Of a DNA stretch of 35,508 bases, positions 1-8,136 are shown piece by piece. Source of the DNA: Desulfocucumis palustris (lineage in GTDB: Bacteria; Bacillota; Desulfotomaculia; Desulfotomaculales; Desulfocucumaceae). The notes below the pieces were generated by a model. It was given only the letters and a program-made list of their open reading frames with translations, was not told the origin of the DNA and did not search any database. The number at the start of each line of letters is the position of its first letter. The first letter of the stretch is position 1. The stretch lies in contig NZ_BFAV01000182.1 of NCBI RefSeq assembly GCF_002933875.1, positions 1-35,508 of the forward strand, given 5' to 3'. A program made the position numbers and the translations under genes.

Positions 1-153
1 CGCAATATTGAAGCATTTGTCATCGACAAAACTGCAATAACGGCTCAGCAGCTCACTGATCTGCGCACGATCAGCAAGTTTAGTTAATTCTGTGGTTATG
101 TCATGCTCTTGTTGAACTGATTTTTCATTAACTAAAAGGATATTTATAGCCAT
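1..153 (-). CDS. SnoaL/NTF2-like protein, N-terminal part (cut by window edge)
   Basis: The minus strand is open from an ATG at 153-151 to the window edge, giving 51 residues that begin MAINILLVNEKSVQQ. Residues about 19-45 (ITTELTKLADRAQISELLSR, then YCSFVDD) look like the first helix of SnoaL-like, NTF2-fold small enzymes or binding proteins. The rest lies outside the window, so no catalytic residues can be checked. The gene diverges from the TetR gene, and its -35 and -10 boxes lie inside the shared palindromes. The expected 5' leader is only about 15 bases with no clear Shine-Dalgarno sequence. Family assignment rests on the N-terminus only. Confidence 0.55.
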   Translation of the reverse strand, partial: MAINILLVNEKSVQQEHDITTELTKLADRAQISELLSRYCSFVDDKCFNIA

Positions 154-175
154 TGACCGAATCGGTTAATGGCTA
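147..175. promoter_or_regulatory. TetR-type operator palindrome O1
   Basis: A 29-bp palindrome has 14-base arms (tagccattgaccga and tcggttaatggcta) around one central base, with one mismatch. The core TTGACCGA-TCGGTTAA is typical of TetR-family operators. It covers the start codon of the minus-strand gene and the -35 box of the TetR promoter, so binding should repress both. Confidence 0.75.
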
Positions 176-182
176 TTATAAT
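153..182 (+). promoter_or_regulatory. Promoter of the TetR gene (and possibly rph copy 1)
   Basis: TTGACC at 153-158 and TATAAT at 177-182 are 18 bases apart, a near-consensus sigma-A promoter. The -35 box lies in O1 and the -10 box in O2, which points to negative autoregulation. Confidence 0.75.
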
Positions 183-203
183 ATTATTGACCTAGTCGGT
201 CAA
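175..203 (-). promoter_or_regulatory. Divergent promoter of the SnoaL-like gene
   Basis: On the minus strand TTGACC (203-198) and TATAAT (180-175) are 17 bases apart. The -35 box is one half-site of O2. The -10 box overlaps that of the opposite promoter, so the two promoters should compete or be repressed together. Confidence 0.7.
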
Positions 204-213
204 TAATATTATA
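177..213. promoter_or_regulatory. TetR-type operator palindrome O2
   Basis: A perfect inverted repeat has 16-base arms (tataatattattgacc and its complement) and a 5-base spacer. The inner part GACC-tagtc-GGTC matches the core of O1. It covers the -10 box of the TetR promoter and the -35 box of the divergent promoter. Confidence 0.8.
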
Positions 214-225
214 GAGGTGAGTCAT

Positions 226-846
226 TTGGAGAAATTTTTTAGTTTACCCATAGAGAAGCAAAATATATTAATTGATGCCGCCCTTACATGTTTTGGCACT
301 AACGGTTACAAAAAAGCGTCTATAAGTGATATCGCGACTGCCGCTGGGGTTTCAAAAGCATTGATATTTCATTACTTCGGTACAAAAAAAGCTTTATATT
401 TATATTTAATTGAATTGTGCGGCAATATTCTCCGGGATGAAATCAATGAAAAGTTTGATGATGGTGTTACTGATTTCTTTGACAGAATTAAGCTTTTGTC
501 TAGTATTGAAATTTCGGTTATGAAAAAACACCCTGCAATGCTTTCTTTTTTAAACAGTGTTTATTTTGAAAACGATGATGAAGTTAAAGCGGATATAAAA
601 ACTATTATTGAAAACGGTCAGGGTGAAAATTTAAGAAACAGAATTGCTTTTAAAGGGACGGATATTTCAAAATTTAAAGATGGTATTGACCCAAAGCTCG
701 TAATGAAAATATTTACTTGGCTTGTCGATGGGTATTTAAGTAAAGTACCAATTAAAACAGCGATTAATCTCGACGATTTATGCGAAGAAATTGATGAATG
801 CATCAATCTATTTAAAAAAAATTTTTACAGGGAGAAATATTTATAA
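226..846 (+). CDS. TetR-family transcriptional regulator
   Basis: A DNA-binding repressor of about 206 residues. The N-terminal helix-turn-helix is clear: ILIDAALTCFGTNGYKKASI, then SDIATAAGVSKALIFHYFG. The C-terminal part is a helical ligand-binding domain of unknown specificity. A GTG at 217 is in frame, but GAGGTGA at 214-220 is an ideal ribosome site for the TTG at 226, so I chose TTG. The gene sits behind two palindromic operators that overlap its own promoter. It lies 76 bp upstream of rph copy 1 in the same direction, so it may control a rifamycin-resistance gene as well as the divergent SnoaL-like gene. It is much richer in A/T (AAA, TTT and ATT codons) than the genes after 8 kb, which hints at a different origin. 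Confidence 0.9.
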   Translation: MEKFFSLPIEKQNILIDAALTCFGTNGYKKASISDIATAAGVSKALIFHYFGTKKALYLYLIELCGNILRDEINEKFDDGVTDFFDRIKLLSSIEISVMKKHPAMLSFLNSVYFENDDEVKADIKTIIENGQGENLRNRIAFKGTDISKFKDGIDPKLVMKIFTWLVDGYLSKVPIKTAINLDDLCEEIDECINLFKKNFYREKYL

Positions 847-922
847 CGCATATTTTGATCTATGCAAAAACGCTTTTTATTAACAAAGAATTAAAATGTG
901 TAGAGCATAAAGGAGAATATGT

Positions 923-3562
923 ATGAATTCATATGTGCTTGGCTTTCAGGAAATCGATAAAACAAAGCTTGCAATAGTCGGGGGCAAAGGCGCAAATCTT
1001 GGGGAACTCTCCAGTATTGAGGGGATAAGGGTACCTGAGGGCTTCTGCGTTACCACCGAAGCGTATAAAAAAACCATCGAACAAACACCTGAGTTTACTG
1101 CTCTCCTGGAGCAGCTAACTCATGTAAAAGCGGACGACAGAGTTAAGGTCAGTGAAATCAGCGGTAAGATCCGCAGCGCCATCGAAAGAACAGCAATTGC
1201 AAAGGATATTGGAGAAGCAGTTGTCCGCCACCTCACAAAACTCGGAGATAAAAATGCCTATGCCGTACGTTCAAGTGCAACAGCGGAGGATCTGCCGACG
1301 GCATCCTTTGCGGGCCAGCAGGATACGTATCTGAACATTATCGGTAAGGAAGCCATACTGAAACACATCAGCAAGTGCTGGGCGTCACTGTTTACGGACC
1401 GGGCGGTGATCTATCGCATGCAGAACAATTTTGACCACAACAAGGTCCAACTGTCGGTGGTTGTTCAGAAAATGGTTTTTCCGGAGGCGGCAGGGATTAT
1501 GTTTACAGCCGATCCGATCACGTCGAACAGGAAGGTTGTGTCCATCGACGCCAGCTTTGGACTCGGTGAGGCGCTTGTTTCCGGTCTGGTGGATGCGGAT
1601 ATTTATAAAGTACGGGAAGGCAGGATTACCGATAAGAAGATAGCGACGAAAAAACTGGCGATCTATGGTATCAAAGAAGGCGGCACTAAGGAAGTGCGGC
1701 TGGGGTCCGACAAACAAAACGCACGGACTCTGGCGGATGCGCAGATACTGGAGCTTGAAAAAACAGGCAGAAGGATTGAAGCGTATTTCGGACGCCCTCA
1801 AGACATTGAATGGTGTCTTTATGAAGGTGATTTTTATATAGTTCAAAGCCGTCCCATCACCACCTTATATCCGGTACCGGAAGTGAAGGATGGGCAAAAG
1901 CATGTCTATATGTCGCTCGCTCACCAGCAGATGATGACGGATGTCATGAAGCCGTTAGGCCTGTCCTTCTTCCCGATATGGCTCCGGAAGATTACAAGCG
2001 GTCCTGTGGTCGTGGCCGGCGGGCGGGTGTATTTGGATGTCTCCTACGAGCTCGCTTCGCCGATGGCAGCAAAGGTTTTTGTCAAAAGCGGTCTCGGTTC
2101 GGTAGACATCTTGATACAGAAAGCGCTCACCAATGTCCTGAAAAGAAAGGACTATATTAAAACACTGGCCCGGGGAAAGACGTCAATGGGCCTAAGCGGC
2201 GGCTCGATGGGGCAGGTGGTTTCCGGTTTCATGCAAGCGAGAAAAATCGAACGGGAGAACGACGCCGGTCTCCTACACAAAGTTTTTGCCAAGCATGATG
2301 CGCAAGTTCGTGATCTGGAGCAAAGGATCAACGGCAAAACGGGAGCTGATCTGTTCGATTTTATTCTGCAGGACATGGATGAAGCCTATAAGAATATCGT
2401 TTTGGATAACTACGGCGTGGGCATTGTCGGCGTCTTTGCCCCCAATTGGCTTAAGAAAAACATGAAGAAATGGCTGGGTGAAGAGGACGTTACCGATATC
2501 CTGACTCAATCGCTCAGCAACAATGTCACCGCGGAAATGGGGCTTGAGCTTTTGGATGTGGCGGACGTTGTCCGGCAGTATCCCGCTGTAATGGACTATT
2601 TCCAACATGCCAGCGATGAAACCTTTTTTGAGGAGCTGGAGAAGCTTCAAGGCGGTAAGGCCGCCGGTGATTCCATCCGTAAATATCTAAAAAAATATGG
2701 CGTGCGCTGCCCGGGAGAAATCGATATTACGAGGCCAAGATGGGCTGAGAAGCCGACGATGCTGATTCCCCTGATTATCAATAACATCAAAAATTTCGAG
2801 CCGGGTTCCCATCAAATTATATTTGAACAAAAACGGTTGGAAGCAGAGCGAAAGGAACAAGAGCTCATCAGCCGTTTGCAGCAGCTGCCCGGCGGCAGAC
2901 AAAAGGCGGAAAAGACAAGGAAGAAGATCAGTGTTATGCGCAATTTCATCGGCTTTCGGGAATACCCCAAGTATGCGATGATGCAGCATTTTTATGTTTA
3001 TAAGCAAGCTTTGAAGAAAGAGGCCGCCCTGCTGGTGCAAAAAAGAGTGCTTCAGGAGCCGGAGGATATCTATTATCTGACCTTTGGGGAACTGCGGGAT
3101 GTTATCCGCACAAACCTGCTGGATTACAGCATCATCACGAAGCGAAAAGCGGATTACGAGGTCCATGAGAAATTGACGCCGCCCCGGGTCATGACCTCCG
3201 ACGGCGAGATCATCACCGGCGAGTACGATACCGGCGAAACACCTAAGGGCGCTTTAATTGGAGTCTCTGTCTCGTCAGGTGTCATTGAAGGACGGGCACG
3301 TATCGTTTTAAATCTGGAGGATGCCCACATTGAGGATGGTGATATTCTGGTTACAGCTTTTACTGATCCCAGCTGGACGCCGCTGTTCGTATCGATTAAG
3401 GGCCTCGTAACGGAAGTCGGAGGGATGATGACCCATGGTGCCGTTGTTGCAAGGGAGTACGGTCTTCCCGCAGTAGTGAGCGTTGAGAATGCTACCAAGC
3501 TGATTCAAGATGGACAAGAGATCCGGGTAAACGGAACGAAAGGATATGTGGAAATCATATAA
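923..3562 (+). CDS. rph: Rifampin phosphotransferase (copy 1)
   Basis: An 879-residue enzyme that resembles rifamycin-inactivating phosphotransferases of the Listeria Rph type along its whole length. The family converts ATP, water and rifampin to AMP, phosphate and 21-phosphorifampin in the cytoplasm. Residues about 1-320 form the ATP-binding domain (VGGKGANLGEL, YAVRSSATAEDLP, FTADPITSNRK, QDIEWC, VQSRPITTLYP). The middle 320-760 is the family's drug-binding region. The C-terminal swivelling domain holds the phospho-histidine in MTHGAVVAREYG, His838. PEP synthase shares the first domain but has a further PEP-binding barrel after the histidine domain, which is absent here. AAAGGAG lies seven bases before the ATG. 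The gene ends before a strong bidirectional terminator. A close paralogue lies at 29799-32468. Confidence 0.9.
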   Translation: MNSYVLGFQEIDKTKLAIVGGKGANLGELSSIEGIRVPEGFCVTTEAYKKTIEQTPEFTALLEQLTHVKADDRVKVSEISGKIRSAIERTAIAKDIGEAVVRHLTKLGDKNAYAVRSSATAEDLPTASFAGQQDTYLNIIGKEAILKHISKCWASLFTDRAVIYRMQNNFDHNKVQLSVVVQKMVFPEAAGIMFTADPITSNRKVVSIDASFGLGEALVSGLVDADIYKVREGRITDKKIATKKLAIYGIKEGGTKEVRLGSDKQNARTLADAQILELEKTGRRIEAYFGRPQDIEWCLYEGDFYIVQSRPITTLYPVPEVKDGQKHVYMSLAHQQMMTDVMKPLGLSFFPIWLRKITSGPVVVAGGRVYLDVSYELASPMAAKVFVKSGLGSVDILIQKALTNVLKRKDYIKTLARGKTSMGLSGGSMGQVVSGFMQARKIERENDAGLLHKVFAKHDAQVRDLEQRINGKTGADLFDFILQDMDEAYKNIVLDNYGVGIVGVFAPNWLKKNMKKWLGEEDVTDILTQSLSNNVTAEMGLELLDVADVVRQYPAVMDYFQHASDETFFEELEKLQGGKAAGDSIRKYLKKYGVRCPGEIDITRPRWAEKPTMLIPLIINNIKNFEPGSHQIIFEQKRLEAERKEQELISRLQQLPGGRQKAEKTRKKISVMRNFIGFREYPKYAMMQHFYVYKQALKKEAALLVQKRVLQEPEDIYYLTFGELRDVIRTNLLDYSIITKRKADYEVHEKLTPPRVMTSDGEIITGEYDTGETPKGALIGVSVSSGVIEGRARIVLNLEDAHIEDGDILVTAFTDPSWTPLFVSIKGLVTEVGGMMTHGAVVAREYGLPAVVSVENATKLIQDGQEIRVNGTKGYVEII

Positions 3563-3615
3563 TTGAGACTCCTCCAGGGGGAGCGGAGACTTTTGCAGTG
3601 CAATGACAATTAAAA

Positions 3616-3651
3616 GACAAAAAGGCGTTACTGCGTTAACGCCTTTTTGTC
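3616..3651. terminator. Bidirectional intrinsic terminator
   Basis: A perfect 15-bp stem (gacaaaaaggcgtta and its complement) has a 6-base loop. On the plus strand it is followed by ggtattttttt, and on the minus strand by ttttaatt. It ends the rph transcript and also covers the last codons of the convergent permease, whose stop codon lies in the stem. Confidence 0.9.
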
Positions 3652-4956
3652 GGTATTTTTTTGCTCCTTGAAAATAATATGTTCCATAATTAAAACCGAC
3701 AACACTCCAACCACAAAACCATTTCCCATTACCGGTCTTAATGCCGGCGGGAAGGTATTTAACACATCACCCGGGAGGAATGAGATTACAATGCCAAGCA
3801 TAAGCGGGAGGCCCATAACCAAACCATTATCAAACTTAAAACCTGTAGTGGGGTTGAACGCCAGCATTAATCCGGCAGAAATCTGGGAACACATTATATA
3901 AATAAGAACGGTTCCTGTTACCACGGATGGGACGCTGCCGATTATGGAAATTACCGATGGGAAAAATGACAGCGCCAAAAGAAAAATGCCCGCGGGTATT
4001 AGTGTGAATCTTGAAGCACAGGAAGTTGAAGCTATTACCCCGGGGCTCAAGGAAAAATTCACAGGCCCTATGACCCCCATAAATCCGGACAGCACGTTGG
4101 CCAGACCTGTAATGGAAATACCCCTGGTTATTCGTTGGGGCATATTGTCCGGTTGAATTAGCTCGCCCAGGGATTGAATGGAACCCAAATCATTGATGGA
4201 CAGGGCCAAAAAGCATATCATAAAAGATATTATTACCCCCGGCTCAAAAGTCAGGTTGTAATTTAAATCCTTAAAGAATAATGATACAGGATTTAAATTT
4301 TGTGTGTAAACCAGGTGGGTTTCCGGAAAAAGCGCGTAATAAGCCAGGGTACCTGCAATTATTGCCCATATTATCAAGGTGGATTTCCATATTCCCCTGA
4401 GAAATCTATTGGCCACAAACATTAAAATCACAAAAGACAATGCAAATAGAAGGTTTGCCAGGGGCGTTGTCGACGTCCCCGGTCCTACTATGAGGTTTAG
4501 GATCAAGGGGGTTAGTGTAAGTGCTATCAAAATAAGTATGGTTGCTACCACCCTGGGTGTGAAAGAATTTTTAAGGCGGCTGAACAGTCCCGTGGCACTC
4601 AAAATAAACAGGGCCAGCCCGCCGGTTATAATGGCTGTGTAGATACTGGCGGTACTTGTTCCCTGACTTGCCGTTATGCCTGCCAGCAGTACCGCCGCGG
4701 GACCCGTAATCAGCGGCAGCCGGTGTCCCAGCGTTATTTGCGCCAGCAAAATTACGGCGGTTAAAAAGAATAATTTTTGAAGATAATTTATCCGGAAAAA
4801 GGGGTCGCCGGGCTGAAGCCCGGATACCACGTTGCCGATTATAATAATTGTGGGCACGGCAATGGCCAGCCATTGCAGGCCGAAAAGCACCAGCTCAGGG
4901 AATGGGGGAATATCATTCAGGTTGTATTTAAATTTCATGCTGCTTGATACATTCAC
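3628..4956 (-). CDS. NCS2-family purine/uracil-type permease
   Basis: A 442-residue membrane protein with about 12-14 hydrophobic helices, resembling nucleobase:cation symporter-2 (xanthine/uracil permease) proteins. Family-like stretches include QITLGHRLPLITGPAAVLLA near residue 80, FLALSINDLGSIQSLGELI in the middle, and the SLSPGVIAST segment. The substrate cannot be read from the sequence. The first in-frame start is GTG at 4956, with AAAGG only a few bases upstream; the ATG at 4938 is an alternative. The divergent neighbour at 5493 ends in a PucR-type helix-turn-helix, and PucR regulators often govern purine use, so a nucleobase substrate is reasonable. Transcription ends at the shared terminator. 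Confidence 0.85.
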   Translation of the reverse strand: MNVSSSMKFKYNLNDIPPFPELVLFGLQWLAIAVPTIIIIGNVVSGLQPGDPFFRINYLQKLFFLTAVILLAQITLGHRLPLITGPAAVLLAGITASQGTSTASIYTAIITGGLALFILSATGLFSRLKNSFTPRVVATILILIALTLTPLILNLIVGPGTSTTPLANLLFALSFVILMFVANRFLRGIWKSTLIIWAIIAGTLAYYALFPETHLVYTQNLNPVSLFFKDLNYNLTFEPGVIISFMICFLALSINDLGSIQSLGELIQPDNMPQRITRGISITGLANVLSGFMGVIGPVNFSLSPGVIASTSCASRFTLIPAGIFLLALSFFPSVISIIGSVPSVVTGTVLIYIMCSQISAGLMLAFNPTTGFKFDNGLVMGLPLMLGIVISFLPGDVLNTFPPALRPVMGNGFVVGVLSVLIMEHIIFKEQKNTDKKALTQ

Positions 4957-5492
4957 CAGCCTTTAAGATTATTATTTATTTATATTCGACAAAGACGGGG
5001 GTTACCCTTTAGGGAACGCATCCCCATACCTTTTTTAGCCCTGTGGCCGGATAGCTCCCAGGTCGCTGCGTCTCTGTAATTTTCCGCTTCCAGGTCGGCT
5101 TTTTCCGCATCCCACACCATCCAGCAAAGAACTGCAGATATATTTTAATATTTGTAATAATTACACATAATATAAAAATTTCCTTTATAAAAACCAGAAA
5201 ATCGCTAAAGATATAAAATTATCCAATGACTTTCAGAGTATGCCTGTCCTTTCAAGGACAGGCGACTTTGTTTGTACAGGGTGGTTGTTTGTAATTGTGT
5301 AAGTCAATGTTAGCAACCCATTTTATGCCAATATTAAATTTAGCTTAAAATTTATATAAATTATTGTGTTTTGCAAAGGTGATATCAGTATTTGTGTATA
5401 ATTATTAAGGCGCACAGGGTTATAACAAAATAGAAACAATGATTTGCTAGTTAGTAAATTTTTCATTAACAGTTAGTGGGTGATTAAGGCTA
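4957..5492. other. Divergent intergenic region, 536 bp
   Basis: An A/T-rich region between the permease (minus) and the PAS-PucR gene (plus). It contains a 22-bp near-perfect palindrome at 5242-5263 and a TATAAT at 5397-5402 that could be the -10 box for the plus-strand gene, though no good -35 box is correctly spaced. A short minus-strand frame (about 4988-5118, from ATGGTGTGG) is open for 41 codons but has no ribosome site and no resemblance I recognise. I looked for a purine riboswitch upstream of the permease and did not find its conserved core. Confidence 0.5.
5242..5263. promoter_or_regulatory. Palindrome or hairpin in the permease/PucR intergenic region
   Basis: Two 10-base arms (gcctgtcctt and aaggacaggc) surround a 2-base centre and are followed by gactttgttt. 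As DNA it could be an operator for the adjacent PucR-type regulator; as RNA it could be a weak terminator. The tiny loop favours a DNA-binding site. Confidence 0.4.
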
Positions 5493-7928
5493 TTGAATAA
5501 AAAGAAATTGCCTGAAGATAGATCTATCTTTGATTCTACTAAAGCTGAAGTGGAAATTTGTAAACGTGAGCTGTTATTAAGGGCAATGCTTCAATTATTT
5601 CCAGTAGCCTGCTATGTTGTGGATAACCGAACGGATGAAATCCTTTATTTCAACTCTTTATTTTGCGATATCTGGGGAATCAGGCATCTTGAAGGGGATA
5701 TGCGCAGGGGTATATTGAAAAATGGCGACATTATAGAGCACTGTTCAGCCTTGGTGGCTAATGCCGGGGAATATGTGGAATCTTCCAGGCTGCTACAGGA
5801 TGAGAACAACCTTTCGGTTATCGAAGATGAAATAATTCTTGCGGACAAGAGAACTATCAGGCGGTTTTCCGCACAGGTGCGGGATGCTGAAGACAATTAT
5901 CTGGGGCGGCTATTCGTTTTCGGAGATATAACCCACCCTAAACAAATTGAACAATTACTGAGGGAGAGCGAAGAAAAATACCATCAGCTGTTTTTTAACA
6001 GCCCCGCGGTCAGGATACTGGTAAATCAGGAAACCGGCGATATCGTGGATGTAAACAAGGCTGCCATTATATTTTACGGCTACACCGCTAAAGAGTTGAG
6101 GGACATGAAAATATACGACATCAATATCGGGGACCAGGAAACAGTTTACCTGTGCATGCAGAGCGTAAAGCAGCCTGACGGCAATTCTTTTTTCTTTAAA
6201 CACAGGCTGAGCAGCGGAGAAATCCGCGATGTGGAGGTTTATTCCGGGCTGGTTGACATCGCGGGAAAAGGACTGATCAGTTCCATTATTTTTGATGTTA
6301 CGGACAAATTGCAGGCGGAAGAGGATTTGCATGAAAGCCGGAAGCGCTTAAGCCTTGTTATTGAAGGGGCGAAAGCCGGGATCTGGGACTGGGACATGGT
6401 TAATAACCGCGTACATTATGATAAGCAATGGAAGGCTATTTTAGGTTATGAGGAACAGGAAATCAGCTGCGGGTTTGAGGAGTGGCGAAGCCGCTGGCAT
6501 CCGGAGGATGCAGTCAGAATAGAAAAGGTGATGCGGCATTACCTGGAAGGGAAGACCGACAAATTCCAATTAGAGCACCGGTTGCAACATAAAGACGGCT
6601 CATACCGCTGGATATTTACCACCGGAAAAATTACCCGGAATCGGAAAGGGGTGCCAATACGCTGGGTGGGCTCAAACATAGATGTCACCATTCATAAAGA
6701 GGTTGAAGAACTGCGGCTGGAAAGCGACAGGAGATTAAAAGATTTTGCCCAGGCAATGCCCGACATCAGCTTTATTATTGACGAAGACGGCCGCCACCTG
6801 GAGGTCTTTGGGAATAATGAGCAGCTTTTGCCCGTGCCCAGGGAAGAATTGCGGGGTCTTACCCTTCATCAGGTGTTTCCAAAGGAATTGGCGGACACTT
6901 TTCTTTATGAAGTCAGGCAGACCATTTCAACCGCCACGCAGCGAAATATAATCCGGGAGATAGATCTCGGCCAATACAAACGGTGCATTGAATGGCGGGC
7001 GGCTCCAATGAGTTATCTGGTCAACGGCAAAAAAACCATTGCCGTTTCTTTGACGGATATCTCGGAGCGGCTTAAGGCTGAAAGAATGCTGCAATTAACC
7101 TATGACCTGCAGCGCAAAAGCGACTTTTTTAATGATATAATCAGCGGCAGTGCCAAAATTGATGAAAAAGTAACGGCGGCCGCCAGGGAGTGGGGAATAG
7201 ACCTGTCGCTGCCCCTGTTCTGCTGCCTGATTAACATTGAACGGGCGGCAGGCTTAACTGAAAAAGACAAGGGAAATTTGATGGAATTTCAGTTCCAAAA
7301 AAATATCATCATTGATATGTTGGGCAGCTCCCGGGAACATGTTATATGGGACAACCGGGATAATATAGGGGTTTTGTGTCAGGCCGGAGATAATGCGGAG
7401 GATAGACGGAAAGGGTGTATACAGGCAGCCGCGCAGCTAAAGGAAAAAACCGGTAAATACGATCCCGGGCTGGTGGTAATAATTGGCATCAGTGATATCC
7501 ACGACGGGCCCGAAGGCTTGAAGAAAAGTTACCAGGAGGCCCGGATCGCAATCCTTTCAGCTAAATGCCGGGGGGAAAAATCCGGGGGTGTATATCATTA
7601 CCGGGATATCGGGCTCGATCAGCTTCTGGCGGCCTATGGCGGAAAAGAGGATGCCGCGGAATACGTCCGGAAAAAGATTGGGCCGCTTATAAATTACGAT
7701 CGTCAAAAGGGAGCCAGTCTATTGCCAACTCTTGAAGCAATTCTGCATAGCAGCAGCTTGAAGGAAGCTTCACAAAAAATTTTTTTGCACTATAAAACCC
7801 TGGTTTTTCGCAAACAGCGCATTGAAAAAATTTTAGGGGTTTCTATAGATCAATTCGATACAAAGCTGGCCCTGGCAGCAGCGATCAAGCTGCACAAGTT
7901 AAACATTTTACTTAATGATTGTAAATAA
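5493..7928 (+). CDS. Four-PAS sensor regulator with PucR-type C-terminal HTH
   Basis: An 811-residue soluble regulator. Four PAS-like sensor domains lie at about 30-150, 158-280, 285-405 (PAS_3-like, WDWDMVNNRVHYDKQW and KDGSYRWIFTTGKI) and 415-530. Next comes a region at about 550-690 like the GGDEF-related middle domain of PucR/CdaR proteins, then a C-terminal helix-turn-helix at about 740-800 (LHSSSLKEASQKIFLHYKTL, then RKQRIEKILG). The PAS ligand is unknown. There is no histidine kinase domain, so the sensor probably acts directly on DNA binding. The start is a TTG with a poor ribosome site, which may mean low expression. The divergent NCS2 permease is a candidate target. Confidence 0.8.
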   Translation: MNKKKLPEDRSIFDSTKAEVEICKRELLLRAMLQLFPVACYVVDNRTDEILYFNSLFCDIWGIRHLEGDMRRGILKNGDIIEHCSALVANAGEYVESSRLLQDENNLSVIEDEIILADKRTIRRFSAQVRDAEDNYLGRLFVFGDITHPKQIEQLLRESEEKYHQLFFNSPAVRILVNQETGDIVDVNKAAIIFYGYTAKELRDMKIYDINIGDQETVYLCMQSVKQPDGNSFFFKHRLSSGEIRDVEVYSGLVDIAGKGLISSIIFDVTDKLQAEEDLHESRKRLSLVIEGAKAGIWDWDMVNNRVHYDKQWKAILGYEEQEISCGFEEWRSRWHPEDAVRIEKVMRHYLEGKTDKFQLEHRLQHKDGSYRWIFTTGKITRNRKGVPIRWVGSNIDVTIHKEVEELRLESDRRLKDFAQAMPDISFIIDEDGRHLEVFGNNEQLLPVPREELRGLTLHQVFPKELADTFLYEVRQTISTATQRNIIREIDLGQYKRCIEWRAAPMSYLVNGKKTIAVSLTDISERLKAERMLQLTYDLQRKSDFFNDIISGSAKIDEKVTAAAREWGIDLSLPLFCCLINIERAAGLTEKDKGNLMEFQFQKNIIIDMLGSSREHVIWDNRDNIGVLCQAGDNAEDRRKGCIQAAAQLKEKTGKYDPGLVVIIGISDIHDGPEGLKKSYQEARIAILSAKCRGEKSGGVYHYRDIGLDQLLAAYGGKEDAAEYVRKKIGPLINYDRQKGASLLPTLEAILHSSSLKEASQKIFLHYKTLVFRKQRIEKILGVSIDQFDTKLALAAAIKLHKLNILLNDCK

Positions 7929-8136
7929 AGGATATTGTTGGGTTTATTTTTGTCTTTACTGGACAATTGTCTGTCTGTTTTTGTTCAAATATTAGGGAAC
8001 CCTGGATAATAGTAAAAAAGACCAAGCTAAATTATAATCAAATTTAAAAATAGCACATAATTTGTCGAAATTTGTGGGGAGTGGAGGGTAACAGCGGAAG
8101 AAATCGCGGGTAAAAGAGATGGAGGAGAGATGAATA

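Noticed and set aside
923..3562. Phosphoenolpyruvate synthase
   Set aside because: The phospho-histidine domain is at the extreme C-terminus and the PEP-binding barrel is absent; the full length fits Rph instead.
4957..5492. Purine riboswitch upstream of the NCS2 permease
   Set aside because: The conserved three-way-junction core could not be found on the minus strand.
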